Assembly (NCBI GenBank): GCA_009859145.1
Contig: VRVR01000029.1
Span: 62,001 to 126,000 of the forward strand
Origin: Andalucia godoyi
Lineage: Eukaryota > Discoba > Jakobea > Jakobida > Andaluciidae
Length of the DNA stretch: 64,000 nt
Direction of reading: 5' to 3'
Position numbers and translations under genes: made by a program. Positions 28,521 to 38,095 of this stretch are shown here, piece by piece; position 1 is the stretch's first letter; each line of letters opens with the position of its first letter. Under the pieces are notes generated by a model. It saw nothing but the letters and a program-made list of their open reading frames with translations. It did no database searches and was not told where the DNA came from.

Positions 28521-28934
28521 CTACTGTATTGAAAGTTTCCTCTGCTTCCCGCTCTCGATAGGTCGTCGATGTCATCGTTGTCGACACCGGGTTTCGATGG
28601 GAACCAGTGAAAACTGCCGTTGGCAAACTTTTTGAACTTGTAAGAGCACCCCCAATTAAAACCAATTAGTATTGATGCAGTGCACCGCAGGCGGTTTTTG
28701 GGCGGGGAATTTCAAGCAGAGATTCGAAACTTTTCGAACTGCAAAAAAAAAGTCCCCGCTGAAAAGCCCCGCCCAGCTTGCTTCAATTGCCCGACAATTT
28801 TCATTTGTATTAATTTTTGATTTTGCTGTTTGATTTCTTTATTTTAACAAAAAATCAAAATATTAGATTTATACAGATTGATTTTTGCTCGGTTTTGCTT
28901 TGATTAGTACACGGAACAGTGGCATTGAGAGAAA

Positions 28935-29948
28935 ATGTCTGCTGTTGGATGCTTGTTGACTGGAGCTGCGTTTGGCACGCTGCTGCACAAGTCGACTGTT
29001 GCAGATCCCAATGTGATTCGTGAGCAAATGAAGTTCAAACGCTGGACAATGATGCAAATGTTCTTATCTGCGACTGCAACAGGCTCGTTCGCTCTCCATT
29101 TCATGACGCAGTTTGCATCATTCAGTCCAAAGAACCTGAACGTTCCCCGAAATGTGTTCGGAGGCTTGGCTCTCGGTGCAGGGATGGCTGCTTCGGGAGC
29201 TTGCCCGGGCACTGTCCTGGCACAGCTCGGCGCTGGAGTTCCCTCGGCACCGTACACGCTCCTCGGAAGTCTGTTTGGCGCAATGACTTTCGGAGTCGCT
29301 GCTGGCTTCATGCCCCAGTACACTCTGTTTGCAGAGTCGAACCTTGGACCGGCCCGACTTCCCTCGTCATTCTTGCTGCCGTTTGCAGTCGCCTGTGCAG
29401 CAATTGTCTGGGCTGTGCGCAGATACTTGGTGCCGGCTGAGGAAAGAAAGAAGGACGACAAAGAATGGTCAGACTTTTCAATTTCAAAGGCGTCTTGGAG
29501 CCCCTGGGCTGCTGGCGCACTTGTCGGGCTTCTGCAGATTCCGTCTGTTTTCTTCCTGATGAGTCCGCTCGGAACATCATCTGCATACGTGACGGTTGCT
29601 GCCCATGCACTGAAGAGTATTTTTGGATATTCCAACTCGTATTTGAAAGCATTTGAGCTCAGTCCCAAGCATAGTCTGCAGATGATGTTCAATGTCGGCA
29701 TTGCTGCGGGCGCGTTCTTTGCTTCTCGTCTTTCCAAACAACAGCAAAAGACCGAGAAAAAACCACTGTCAACCAAGGACAAGTTGAGAGCCTTTATCGG
29801 AGGAGCACTGATTCTTGCTGGTGCGCGCTTGGCAGATGGCTGCACGTCTGGAATGGGTTTGTCCACAACCAGTCAGCTTGGTCTTGCTGGATTCCTCACT
29901 GTCGCAAGCATGTTTGCTGGCGGGCTTGCATCATCTTTTTTGCAGTAG
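28935..29948 (+). CDS. YeeE/YedE-family (TsuA-like) thiosulfate/sulfur transporter
   Basis: 337 residues, about nine hydrophobic segments, arranged as two related halves. Each half carries a short helix-loop with the family's conserved Cys: SGACPGTV (Cys90) in the first and LADGCTSGMGLS (Cys303) in the second. In bacterial TsuA the conserved cysteines in this loop pair pass thiosulfate across the membrane. The N-terminal GCLLTGAAFGTLLHKS and the C-terminal GGALILAGARLADGCTSG match the family closely. It presumably imports thiosulfate or a related sulfur species at the plasma membrane or an organelle; no targeting sequence is evident. YeeE/YedE proteins are mainly bacterial but known in fungi and protists, so an old transfer is possible. 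Confidence 0.88.
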   Translation: MSAVGCLLTGAAFGTLLHKSTVADPNVIREQMKFKRWTMMQMFLSATATGSFALHFMTQFASFSPKNLNVPRNVFGGLALGAGMAASGACPGTVLAQLGAGVPSAPYTLLGSLFGAMTFGVAAGFMPQYTLFAESNLGPARLPSSFLLPFAVACAAIVWAVRRYLVPAEERKKDDKEWSDFSISKASWSPWAAGALVGLLQIPSVFFLMSPLGTSSAYVTVAAHALKSIFGYSNSYLKAFELSPKHSLQMMFNVGIAAGAFFASRLSKQQQKTEKKPLSTKDKLRAFIGGALILAGARLADGCTSGMGLSTTSQLGLAGFLTVASMFAGGLASSFLQ

Positions 29949-30122
29949 CGTGCCTGCCAAAATACCCGTAAAATGAATGCAGAATTCCATTGGCCCATTT
30001 TTTCTTCCTTTTTCCCCACATCTTTTTTTCCCCCTTCTCGATCTACTGATTATCCATGCTCCGTGTTTCTTTTTTACTTGAATCGGCGGGGGGGGACAGT
30101 ACCGCGGTGTGACAACCACCTT

Positions 30123-31622
30123 TTACGCGCTGTTGAGCCACGTCTTGATGGACTCCAACTGGCGCTGGCGACACTCGACACAAGATGGCGGATCAGCGGG
30201 GTTCGGATATCTGAGATCCAGATGATGTGCACCGCCTTCGATGAGGCAGAATGGCATGTCTGCAGAAGGTGAGGAATACAAGCCACCAGTCGACCACGGA
30301 TCCAAACTGCCCTGGGAAGTGAAGACGTTCTTCACGGTAGACAGCGCACGGCCTCCGAAACGAATCTGGGCTGCAAATGCTTGTGGAACGGTGCCGAACG
30401 TCTGTTTGCAATACTGAGTCCATTGACCAAAGTCCCAAGGCTGGTTCACGAACATGTCGTTGATTCCGTCGGAACCGATGGGCATCGGCATTTCTGTGCA
30501 GGTCTGGTACGTCCAAGCCATATCGCCCAAATCGGGCGAGTCCGGCGTGGAGATATTGTAGCACGATCCAATCTGCCCAGTCGAATTGTAATACAGAAAC
30601 GCGGCCTGTGTCATGGCCTTCAGCACCAGGGCATCCGTCCATTGAGACTGCGAAGCTGGAAGACTCCCCAGCATCGACCTGCAAGTAACGTTCACAGGAT
30701 TTGCAGGAACCGGTGCCAAGAACGATGTCGCGTATGGATAGTCAATCATCGCAAGATCGGTAAAGATGTTCTCATAGTATCCCACGAGATTGTTGAAATC
30801 CGTGCTCTTCAGCGGGGCGCACAGATTGAGGTTCTGTTGCAAAAACTCGAATCCTGCCTGCGTTGCAATGTTGAAGCGATTTTCAATGACTGCAAATGCG
30901 GAACGGATGGCAATGGGACAGAAAGCATCGGCCTCGCGGTAGTCCTGTGTGACCTTTTGGTTGAAGGCCTCGGGAGGAGTAAGTCCTGTGAACTGGGCAA
31001 TCGGTCCGGATGCTCCAAGCGAGCCGACAGTCAAGTGCGGATACTTCACACGGAACCAAGTCGCAAGCATGCCTCCGTACGAACCTCCAAACGCAACAAC
31101 GGGGGCGTTTGGTGCATTCATCTGGAGCTTGTAGTTCACCAAAAAGTACGAATAGTCCGCTAGCGCTTGATCCGTCGACAAGTACTGCCAGTTGGAACCC
31201 ACAAACGACTGCTTTCCAAACGGAAGCGACTCTCCGTAGTATCTATGCTCCGGGAAAACCAAAAGAGCATGAAGCTGCTCCGCAAGCCAGAACATTTCTC
31301 CCGAGTTTTGATAGAACAACTCAATCGCACCTTCGTTTCCACAGTAGAAAAGCCACGGGGAGTTCGGATTCTTGTCCCAGTACACATCCGAAACAAGCAC
31401 CTTGTGTCGGAACGTCGCAATCGCGCCCGGCGGATAATTGAAATGATCAATGTAATTGTCAAAATACACAGTCTTATACGGCGGAATCACATCGTTTGAC
31501 ATCGACGACGAGACTAGCGAACCGCGAGCGACAGGAGACCTTCGCACCGGTCTCGATCGCGCATCGACAAGAGCGATCAGCACGGACAGAATCAGAACCG
31601 CAGCTCCTGAACGGTACACCAT
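30123..31622 (-). CDS. Serine carboxypeptidase S28 (Pro-X carboxypeptidase/DPP7 family)
   Basis: 499 residues. A signal peptide (SGAAVLILSVLIALVDA) leads to the mature enzyme, which opens with the family hallmark YFDNYIDHFN. The nucleophile is Ser181 in GGSYGGML. The other triad residues are the Asp in SQGSLDPWSTGG (about 435) and the His in EGGAHHLDLRYP (about 460). The FYCGNEGAIE and VFPEHRYYGES motifs that shape the oxyanion region are intact. S28 enzymes are lysosomal or secreted and cleave after penultimate Pro (carboxypeptidase) or release N-terminal dipeptides; the substrate type cannot be decided here. It converges with the thiosulfate-transporter gene. Confidence 0.93.
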   Translation of the reverse strand: MVYRSGAAVLILSVLIALVDARSRPVRRSPVARGSLVSSSMSNDVIPPYKTVYFDNYIDHFNYPPGAIATFRHKVLVSDVYWDKNPNSPWLFYCGNEGAIELFYQNSGEMFWLAEQLHALLVFPEHRYYGESLPFGKQSFVGSNWQYLSTDQALADYSYFLVNYKLQMNAPNAPVVAFGGSYGGMLATWFRVKYPHLTVGSLGASGPIAQFTGLTPPEAFNQKVTQDYREADAFCPIAIRSAFAVIENRFNIATQAGFEFLQQNLNLCAPLKSTDFNNLVGYYENIFTDLAMIDYPYATSFLAPVPANPVNVTCRSMLGSLPASQSQWTDALVLKAMTQAAFLYYNSTGQIGSCYNISTPDSPDLGDMAWTYQTCTEMPMPIGSDGINDMFVNQPWDFGQWTQYCKQTFGTVPQAFAAQIRFGGRALSTVKNVFTSQGSLDPWSTGGLYSSPSADMPFCLIEGGAHHLDLRYPNPADPPSCVECRQRQLESIKTWLNSA

Positions 31623-31890
31623 TTTGCAAAAGATAATGTAAGATGAAGGATAACTTTTGAAAATCGTACTCCTTTTTGTAAAGAATGCAATATAAAAAGA
31701 ATGTTTACCATCCTGTACGGCTTCACCAGTCTAGTGGGAACGACGAGAGTTGGAAGCGGAACGGAATTCCTGCTGAGTTACGAGCTACGACAGCGACCAC
31801 CGAGGATTCCAGAACGGGGAGAGGGGGGCGCGCCAGGCGCAGACAGGTTCCTGTACTGATAATATGATTTGGTTTTTTTGTTTTTTTGAA

Positions 31891-34734
31891 TCATCTGTAC
31901 AATCGTCGGTCCAAGGGAGGGGCAAACGTGGCGGTTCCGTATCCGAGACCTTCCAGCATGACCACTGCGTCCGTGTTTCCGCGTTGAGCAGCCGTTCGCA
32001 GAAGCAGCAATGCTTCTTCCGTCATCCCTTTTCTTTCACTGATCACGACAGAGTGATTGTATGGCGCATTGCGATCCCCAGCCGCAGTTGCCAGTCGGAA
32101 ATACCTCTCTGCTTCCGCATACGACGCTTCAACACCAATGCCGGAAGAAAGCATGAGCGCCAGGTTGTTGGCTGCTTCCGCGCTACCAAGATCAGACGCT
32201 TTGCGGTAATTCTCGGCTGCCGCAATCACATTTCGAACACACCCAATTCCCGAATACAGCATGTCGCCGATGCGGCAGTGGGCCTTGCCCAAAACATCCT
32301 GCACAAAAAGAACATTCTTGGAATTCGTGCTCAAAGAAACACACTCAGATAGATAACAGAAGGCAATGTCCAAATCGCGAGGGACCCCCATTTCAAACAA
32401 GTACATAAGAGCAATATAATATTTTGCCGACGCAGATCCCATCTCCGCAGCCACGACTAATTCGCGACGAGACGCAACATAGCTACCTTCAGACATTAGC
32501 AGATACCCAAGGCTGGCACGTCCCTCGGGGTTGCCTTTTCCTGCTGATTTGGTGTACCATTCCCGCGCTTTGGAGAGATCTCTGGGAGAACCCGCGAGAC
32601 CAACTTCCCAAACCACGCCAAGATTGAAATGTGCATCCGACACGCAGTGTTCCGCAGCCCTCTCCAACATCGACACTGGATTCCACTTCATTTTCGCACC
32701 TTCCAAACTAGGAAGTCTCGAAATAAGCAATACCGCAAGCGCATTCATTCCTTCCCAATGTTCTGGATCCAATTCAAGACATCTTTCGAGGTAGCCAATG
32801 ACCTCTTCTGTCCTGTTCTGGCCTCTGGATTTGATCATCATCGCGACCCGGAAGCATGAATCTGCATGCCCAGCTTCCGCCGCAAGAGAAAGCAAATTAT
32901 CGGAGACAAAGAAGGAAGATTCAATATCCAAGTCATGCGAACGCACAAAGGACGTCGCATGAAATCGCTGATCTGCATTCATATCATCCAGCATCAGAGT
33001 AAATTCATACAGACACATGGCGCTCCCAACACCCTTCCATCCGTTGAAGTACGTGAGTGACGCATTTTGCAAGTCCCCGTCTGCATAATACGAACGGGCC
33101 AGATGCAAAAAGGCAGGTTCATAACCCAGCTTTCCAGCCTGGACCCACAATTCATACGCCCTTTCCTTGTCCTTCTCGACGTTGAATGCTAGTCGACCAG
33201 CTTCAAAGACCTCTTCGCCACTGGGGAGAGCGGCTTTGGCTGGAAGGAAGAAATCCCGCTCTACATGTTCCGCTGAACACGGATCCGAAATTTGAAGTTC
33301 CTCGTCCCTTTCTTTTGACAGCGAAACATGCAAACGGAGGTAGGAGGTTTTCAAATCCAGAATCCTCATCAATGATTTGAGATCGGTGTTGGATGCTTTC
33401 GATTTTCCTGACTTGGCGCGTGTCACAATCTTTGCCGTTTCTTGATAAGCAGTCCATGTGTCGGCCACCCAACGTCGAGCTCGGCAGTGCGCGGCTGCAA
33501 TCGGCAAGTCCGCCTCGACGGCCAACAGGCGATCTCGGATGTCCACAATCCATTGGACGAAGTTCTGGGCCACATGGGGCTCTACTGCCAGCTGCGACTT
33601 TGCCTCCATTGCGTCCTGAGCAACTTTCCGCGCAATGTCGCAGAGCGCTCCATATGACGCCACAGTGTTGGTCAGCGAGTCGTCAGCGAAAGGATTGTCG
33701 CCATCTGCTGAAAATGAACCAGACTTTGGTCCAGGAGTATTCATAGCAGACGCAGCCGACCTGGAGAACGGATCCGCTCTTGTGTCCCCAATTATGGGAG
33801 TAATCAGGTTTGGCGTTTGTTTGCGAGCACGGTCCACGAGGGCAGACAGGATCGACACGCGTGATTCCAGCTTCCAAACCAATTCTTTCGTACTCTTCCT
33901 TGTTCTAATATTCCTGAATTTTGTGATGAAACCTGATTTCTTCACATGGTCAAAACACTCGACAAGTACTTTGCGCAAGTACTCGACAGCCTCGCTGACT
34001 GCAGGCTCTTGCAACGCCGGGCTCCCGGGCTCCACCTCCTTCAAGACAGACACTTCACGGTGCGTATTGTGCAGCGCCCCAAGCAGCAAGTCCTTCCGCT
34101 TTCCTAAATGCTCTTGGGCAACGGTAGCTTCCACGTACACCCGCTTCGAAAGCTCGCACAGCGAGAGAGCCTGGAGTCCGGATGTGTCGATAAGCTGCTG
34201 CGAAGCCGGACTTGTCAGAATGCTGTTTGAACTTCCCTTCTGCAGCGGCGAAGACTGATTCTCATGACCCGTTAGCGGCGGCTCGGCAGGTGCAGACGTC
34301 ACTAACCCAGGATCCGCTTCTTTGAATGCTGCGATCGCCCAAAGAAGCTGCACGCATCTGAGCTCAAGAAAGTAAATCAGATCCTTTGCTTTCGCAGTAC
34401 TTCGCGACTCCTTGAACATTTTCATATACTTCACTTTCAGCACTAATCCAAGTGTTTCGTCCAGCGCATCGTGCAGAAATGTTCGCTGATCTTGAAAAAA
34501 TCGGACTTTCAGATCATCGGACACTGTTCCGAGAGCACTTGACTCGAGGTTCTGTAGATCTTCTTCTACTGCTGACAGATGGTGTTGCACGGAATCCAGA
34601 ACGGTGACAAGTCGGTCTCCCCATGACCCTAATTGTGGCTTCGACTGATGTGCTTCGTGCACAACTGCAGCAATCACGAGCAGTATCGGTCGAGACGGAG
34701 ACATCATATCCCCACTCATAATCTGCACTTCCAT
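31891..34734 (-). CDS. Sel1-repeat protein with three N-terminal helical bundles
   Basis: 947 residues. The C-terminal half (about 505-935) is a Sel1-like repeat array: repeated A-x-x-x-L-x...G units such as AREWYTKSAGKGNPEGRASL, AENYRKASDLGSAEAANNLA and AERYFRLATAAGDRNAPYNH. The N-terminal half has three related segments (about 15-140, 190-310, 345-480). Each is four-helix-like and ends in a basic stretch followed by a helix of the type KSTKELVWKLESRVSILSAL, TAKAKDLIYFLELRCVQLLW or NTDLKSLMRILDLKTSYLRL. This spacing recalls the HeLo/MLKL-type four-helix bundles of cell-death and immune adaptors, but that is inference. Sel1 arrays usually bind partner proteins. No kinase or nucleotide-binding motif is visible. 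Confidence 0.75.
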   Translation of the reverse strand: MEVQIMSGDMMSPSRPILLVIAAVVHEAHQSKPQLGSWGDRLVTVLDSVQHHLSAVEEDLQNLESSALGTVSDDLKVRFFQDQRTFLHDALDETLGLVLKVKYMKMFKESRSTAKAKDLIYFLELRCVQLLWAIAAFKEADPGLVTSAPAEPPLTGHENQSSPLQKGSSNSILTSPASQQLIDTSGLQALSLCELSKRVYVEATVAQEHLGKRKDLLLGALHNTHREVSVLKEVEPGSPALQEPAVSEAVEYLRKVLVECFDHVKKSGFITKFRNIRTRKSTKELVWKLESRVSILSALVDRARKQTPNLITPIIGDTRADPFSRSAASAMNTPGPKSGSFSADGDNPFADDSLTNTVASYGALCDIARKVAQDAMEAKSQLAVEPHVAQNFVQWIVDIRDRLLAVEADLPIAAAHCRARRWVADTWTAYQETAKIVTRAKSGKSKASNTDLKSLMRILDLKTSYLRLHVSLSKERDEELQISDPCSAEHVERDFFLPAKAALPSGEEVFEAGRLAFNVEKDKERAYELWVQAGKLGYEPAFLHLARSYYADGDLQNASLTYFNGWKGVGSAMCLYEFTLMLDDMNADQRFHATSFVRSHDLDIESSFFVSDNLLSLAAEAGHADSCFRVAMMIKSRGQNRTEEVIGYLERCLELDPEHWEGMNALAVLLISRLPSLEGAKMKWNPVSMLERAAEHCVSDAHFNLGVVWEVGLAGSPRDLSKAREWYTKSAGKGNPEGRASLGYLLMSEGSYVASRRELVVAAEMGSASAKYYIALMYLFEMGVPRDLDIAFCYLSECVSLSTNSKNVLFVQDVLGKAHCRIGDMLYSGIGCVRNVIAAAENYRKASDLGSAEAANNLALMLSSGIGVEASYAEAERYFRLATAAGDRNAPYNHSVVISERKGMTEEALLLLRTAAQRGNTDAVVMLEGLGYGTATFAPPLDRRLYR

Positions 34735-34961
34735 TCTTCCGTCGTCTCTACTCTACTCTACTCTTCTCTTCTCTTCTTCTCTGTGTGCCCCTCTTCTCCT
34801 TTTTCCAAAAATTGTGAAACGTGTAATGAAATCAATAAATACCTTTATGACATGATAAGAATGCAGCAGAATACGAAACGAAAACTGTAGAAACAAAAGA
34901 AATACGCAGAAAGGCTGAGCTGCGGGCATTTTGATTGAATCAGCGGGGTCTTCAACGGGTG

Positions 34962-35105
34962 ACAATAAATATAAGAAATAAGCGTCGCTGTGCGAGAATG
35001 CAACGCGGTGGCGTGTTTATAGGGAATACGCACGGCGCGTGGCAGTGTTTTTTGTTTGCGTGCGCTTGAGATTGCTTCATCATATCGCAATAAGTGACAA
35101 CGGAT
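34962..35105 (+). repeat. Short copy of the Fanzor copy-2 flank
   Basis: About 145 bp that align, in the same orientation, with 15118-15330 but lack about 65 bp from its middle. Shared blocks include AATAAGCGTCGCTGTGCGAG, GAATGCAACGCGGTGGCG, TTTGTTTGCGTGCGCTTGAG and ATATCGCAATAAGTGACAAC. It has no coding capacity. It may be a non-autonomous relative of the element at 14630-15335. Confidence 0.75.
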
Positions 35106-35216
35106 AATTTATTATTTTTTAAATGCACAGCCGCTTTCATGTCGATTGCTTCTTGTAGTTCTCTTCTTTCTTTATTCGTCCCATATATGCTGGAACGTAA
35201 AGTTTTGTGTCCGAGG

Positions 35217-35220
<4 letters not shown>

Positions 35221-35258
<38 letters not shown>
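35221..35258 (+). repeat. GA dinucleotide microsatellite
   Basis: Nineteen or so uninterrupted GA units followed by AAGAGAAG, about 30 bp downstream of the stop of the cNMP/phosphorylase gene (which is on the minus strand). Confidence 0.95.
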
Positions 35259-35265
<7 letters not shown>

Positions 35266-35289
35266 GAACGACAAGGGACTTGAATCAAA

Positions 35290-37662
35290 TCAAAATCCGT
35301 GCGAAATTTGGAGGATTTTGCCAAGAACGCAGCGAGTAATTGCGTACAGTGGAGGAACACCTTCGGACGGGGACATCTGGCGGGACAGAGATGATCCTTT
35401 TTCCATGGGAACGTCTGATGTGTAGTATAAGAAAGAGATGGGAACATCGGCATCCAATAGACCACCCTTTCTCCCTTCCTCCACAGCACGGGCATAGTAG
35501 AAGCTCTCCATTTCGAGCGCAACGCACCGATACAGGTTCTTGTAATACAACAACGAGGCATCGTTCTGCACAAGGGTCCCAAACACTGTCAGGATTGGTC
35601 CTTCAAAAACCTTCCGTCCTGTCAGTGACCGCAGCGTATGCACATCAACGAACTGTCTGGGGAACTGGATGGTTTCATCCGAGCCATACTGAATGAGCGA
35701 CGTGCCTACAGACACGTCTCCACGCTCACCTTCAATCCCGCCCGCTTTCCCAATGACGGAGATGCTGCGGACCTTGTTCTTGAACAAACGGACCATGGCG
35801 CCCATGATGGATGTCGCTTGTGCTCCAAACGCATAGTCAATGTTGATGATGACGGACCGGCGCTGGCTCTTAGTGTACTGTGCTCGATTCACATGTGCGG
35901 GGATTGGAATGCCAGAATCAACGTTTGCAAGGTTCACGTTCCTCAGAGGAATAATGTTGACCTGGATACCCGTAAAGTCCGTGTTGGTCATCGTCCAAAC
36001 ACCAAGAGACTTCTCATATGCAGACTTTTGCGCCTCGAATTCCCGGTCAGAATGCATGTACTTGCTCATCAAGATGTACAACAAATCGTTCTCGTTCTCG
36101 AACAGACCGGGGGCGCACAAATCAGGGGCGTGCTCATGTCCATAACGAAGGAGACGATCTCGGTGATTGCGTGCCACAGGCTGCAGGCAATTCACGATCG
36201 AATGCATGTTGGACGACACCAAATGCACCTCGTCAATATCCTGCAAGGAACATTCCATGGCAGACTGAACAGTCTTTTTGAGGGACAATGACCACCTCTC
36301 CGAAGTACCCAGATTGTAGTCAGAGGTTCGAGGAACGTCCACACGAACGAGATAGTTCTCGTGGTGCGAAACGATGTTGCCCAGCGCCTCGACAAGACGA
36401 ACACCAAACAACTGTTGCAATCCAACCATCGTTTCCTCGTCGAACGGAAGCTGCGAAAGAATATCGTGTTCGGGGAGGTTCGAGTTCAACAGCCGGAGAT
36501 AGAACGGCGAAGATGACAGCATTTTTCGCAGTTTGGCGGATTCGATGATGTGAATACACAGATTGCACACAAAATCCAGCAAGTCCGAGCTGGTCTCACG
36601 AATGATAAGAATCGACATTCCGGGACGAACCTGCAAACAGATGCGACGGCGTGCCTTCGTCTCAATCTGCTTGCTGATTTGGTTCAAGCCAGCAATGTGC
36701 GGATTCACCTTTTTGGTGCAAAAGTACACAAAATTCGTAGTCAAGTTCTCCGGAAGTCGATTAATGGCGTAAGCCCACGCGGACAAGTCCAACTTAGAAT
36801 AGTCAATCATCCGATGTATGCACGGCTTGATTTGCCGATACGTCTTGACGCAAACATCGAGGTCCACCTGTCCAGTAAGAACGGCTGCCTTGATGACCTG
36901 TCGAAGCGCCAATGCCTGGCCGAAAATGTCCTGACGCTCTCTCAGATTTCTGGAAATCGTAGCCAGCATTGCGTTTTCATTCTGCAGACAAGAAATAAAG
37001 ACATGCGAAGGAATCGTATACAACACAACCTTTTCGGTTCCTGCTGCAAACCGCGCAAAACTCTCGCTGAGCAAACACTCTGTTTCTCCAAACGTTGATC
37101 CAGGTTCCAGCGCCGTCAGAAAATCCGAGGATGCGTTCAGCTGATCGATCGGTGTTTGTTTCAGCACCAATACAACTCCACTTCGCACTACGCAAAGTCT
37201 TTTCAGCGACGAAAAGAGCTCGTTTGGCGAGCTGCACTTGTTCGGCGCATCCAAAAGAGTGTCAAAGTAGATCAGCGCCCCCGCATCATATATTTCCTCC
37301 TTGACATCTCGAACCAGCGAAAGCAGCAGCTCGTCCGGCATGTATTGGAAAGGTGACACATGGCTCAGAAACTGCGCTACATGCTGCACTGAGTGCGAAA
37401 CCTCTCGAAACGACGGTGCGATGGCCGAGTCCTTTGAAATCGACACTTTGCGAACTTTGTCCCAAAGTTCCTCGCGTCGCGCTTCAAAGTCAGCCTGGAA
37501 CGTCTCGCCGTCCAAATCAACCCGAGTCTGCGCTCCTCCATAGTACAAGTTCTCAAACGTAGGAACGCTCGATGACGGACTCCGAAGATGTTTTCGCTGC
37601 GCAGGACTCGTCGGCAATCCCTGCGGATCCTGAACAGAAAGACTGCTCATCTTCTCCTCCAT
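35290..37662 (-). CDS. Cyclic-nucleotide-binding domain fused to a nucleoside-phosphorylase-like domain
   Basis: 790 residues. Residues about 95-225 form a cNMP-binding domain: the phosphate-binding cassette is GSTFGETECLLSESFARFAA (188-207), with the Gly-Glu pair and the Arg of the family. A middle region of about 370 residues is helical and unfamiliar. The C-terminal region (about 580-780) carries motifs of the NP-I (purine nucleoside phosphorylase/UDP phosphorylase) fold: VIGKAGG (636-642), GDVSVGT (648-654), and LEMES (716-720) where NP-I enzymes have the V-E-M-E ribose-binding Glu. This suggests a nucleosidase or phosphorylase, or a descendant that binds nucleosides, gated by cAMP/cGMP. 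Bacterial proteins of similar layout exist; activity here is inference. Confidence 0.7.
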   Translation of the reverse strand: MEEKMSSLSVQDPQGLPTSPAQRKHLRSPSSSVPTFENLYYGGAQTRVDLDGETFQADFEARREELWDKVRKVSISKDSAIAPSFREVSHSVQHVAQFLSHVSPFQYMPDELLLSLVRDVKEEIYDAGALIYFDTLLDAPNKCSSPNELFSSLKRLCVVRSGVVLVLKQTPIDQLNASSDFLTALEPGSTFGETECLLSESFARFAAGTEKVVLYTIPSHVFISCLQNENAMLATISRNLRERQDIFGQALALRQVIKAAVLTGQVDLDVCVKTYRQIKPCIHRMIDYSKLDLSAWAYAINRLPENLTTNFVYFCTKKVNPHIAGLNQISKQIETKARRRICLQVRPGMSILIIRETSSDLLDFVCNLCIHIIESAKLRKMLSSSPFYLRLLNSNLPEHDILSQLPFDEETMVGLQQLFGVRLVEALGNIVSHHENYLVRVDVPRTSDYNLGTSERWSLSLKKTVQSAMECSLQDIDEVHLVSSNMHSIVNCLQPVARNHRDRLLRYGHEHAPDLCAPGLFENENDLLYILMSKYMHSDREFEAQKSAYEKSLGVWTMTNTDFTGIQVNIIPLRNVNLANVDSGIPIPAHVNRAQYTKSQRRSVIINIDYAFGAQATSIMGAMVRLFKNKVRSISVIGKAGGIEGERGDVSVGTSLIQYGSDETIQFPRQFVDVHTLRSLTGRKVFEGPILTVFGTLVQNDASLLYYKNLYRCVALEMESFYYARAVEEGRKGGLLDADVPISFLYYTSDVPMEKGSSLSRQMSPSEGVPPLYAITRCVLGKILQISHGF

Positions 37663-38095
37663 GTTGTCACCTAATTTTTATGCTTTTCCTTATCACTGTT
37701 TTTCAACAACAACAAAACAAAACAAAACAAAAGAAAAAGAAAAAGAAAAAGAAAAAGAAAAAGAAAAGAAAAATCCTCGAAACAGCCCAAATTTGGGCTT
37801 CTCTGATGACTACGACAATTCGGATATCACAGTGCGGATGCCTCCGCGGTCGTACGTTGCATCCTAACTGCGATCCGCAGTCCATCACCAATTTCCTCTA
37901 TACCCACGTGCATCAATGCTTCATTCAGAAGTTTTTATCCAGCAGCAGAAGGAAAAATATTACTGATAATAATTTCACATTCAATTCGATCGTACATACG
38001 GCGCCGTAACATCGTAGCATCACAGCAACAACAACAAGAACAACAACAAGAACAACAACAAGAACAACAACAAGAACAACAAGAAGAAGAAGAAG
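37663..38095. promoter_or_regulatory. Divergent intergenic region, AAAAAG and AACAACAAG repeats
   Basis: 433 bp between divergent genes. A (AAAAAG)n-type run lies at about 37718-37772, and an AACAACAAG-type nonamer run at about 38023-38095 continues as GAAGAA into the ATG of the VIT-vWA gene, forming a purine-rich leader. Confidence 0.5.

Larger units (their letters stand above)
28170..28934. promoter_or_regulatory. Divergent intergenic region with AAC/AAT microsatellite
   Basis: 765 bp between the tetraspan gene and the thiosulfate-transporter gene. Contains GACTACGGTA (28321-28330) followed by GGGTCAAC, an AAC/AAT trinucleotide run (28473-28519), and an AT-rich stretch (28790-28900) ahead of the transporter start. 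No gene is supported. Confidence 0.5.
34735..35289. other. Intergenic region with Fanzor-flank relic and GA repeat
   Basis: 555 bp between two minus-strand genes. The end of the cNMP/phosphorylase gene is at 35290. It contains a T/C-rich leader for the Sel1 gene (34735-34800), the short repeat at 34962-35105, and a GA microsatellite at 35221-35258. Confidence 0.5.
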
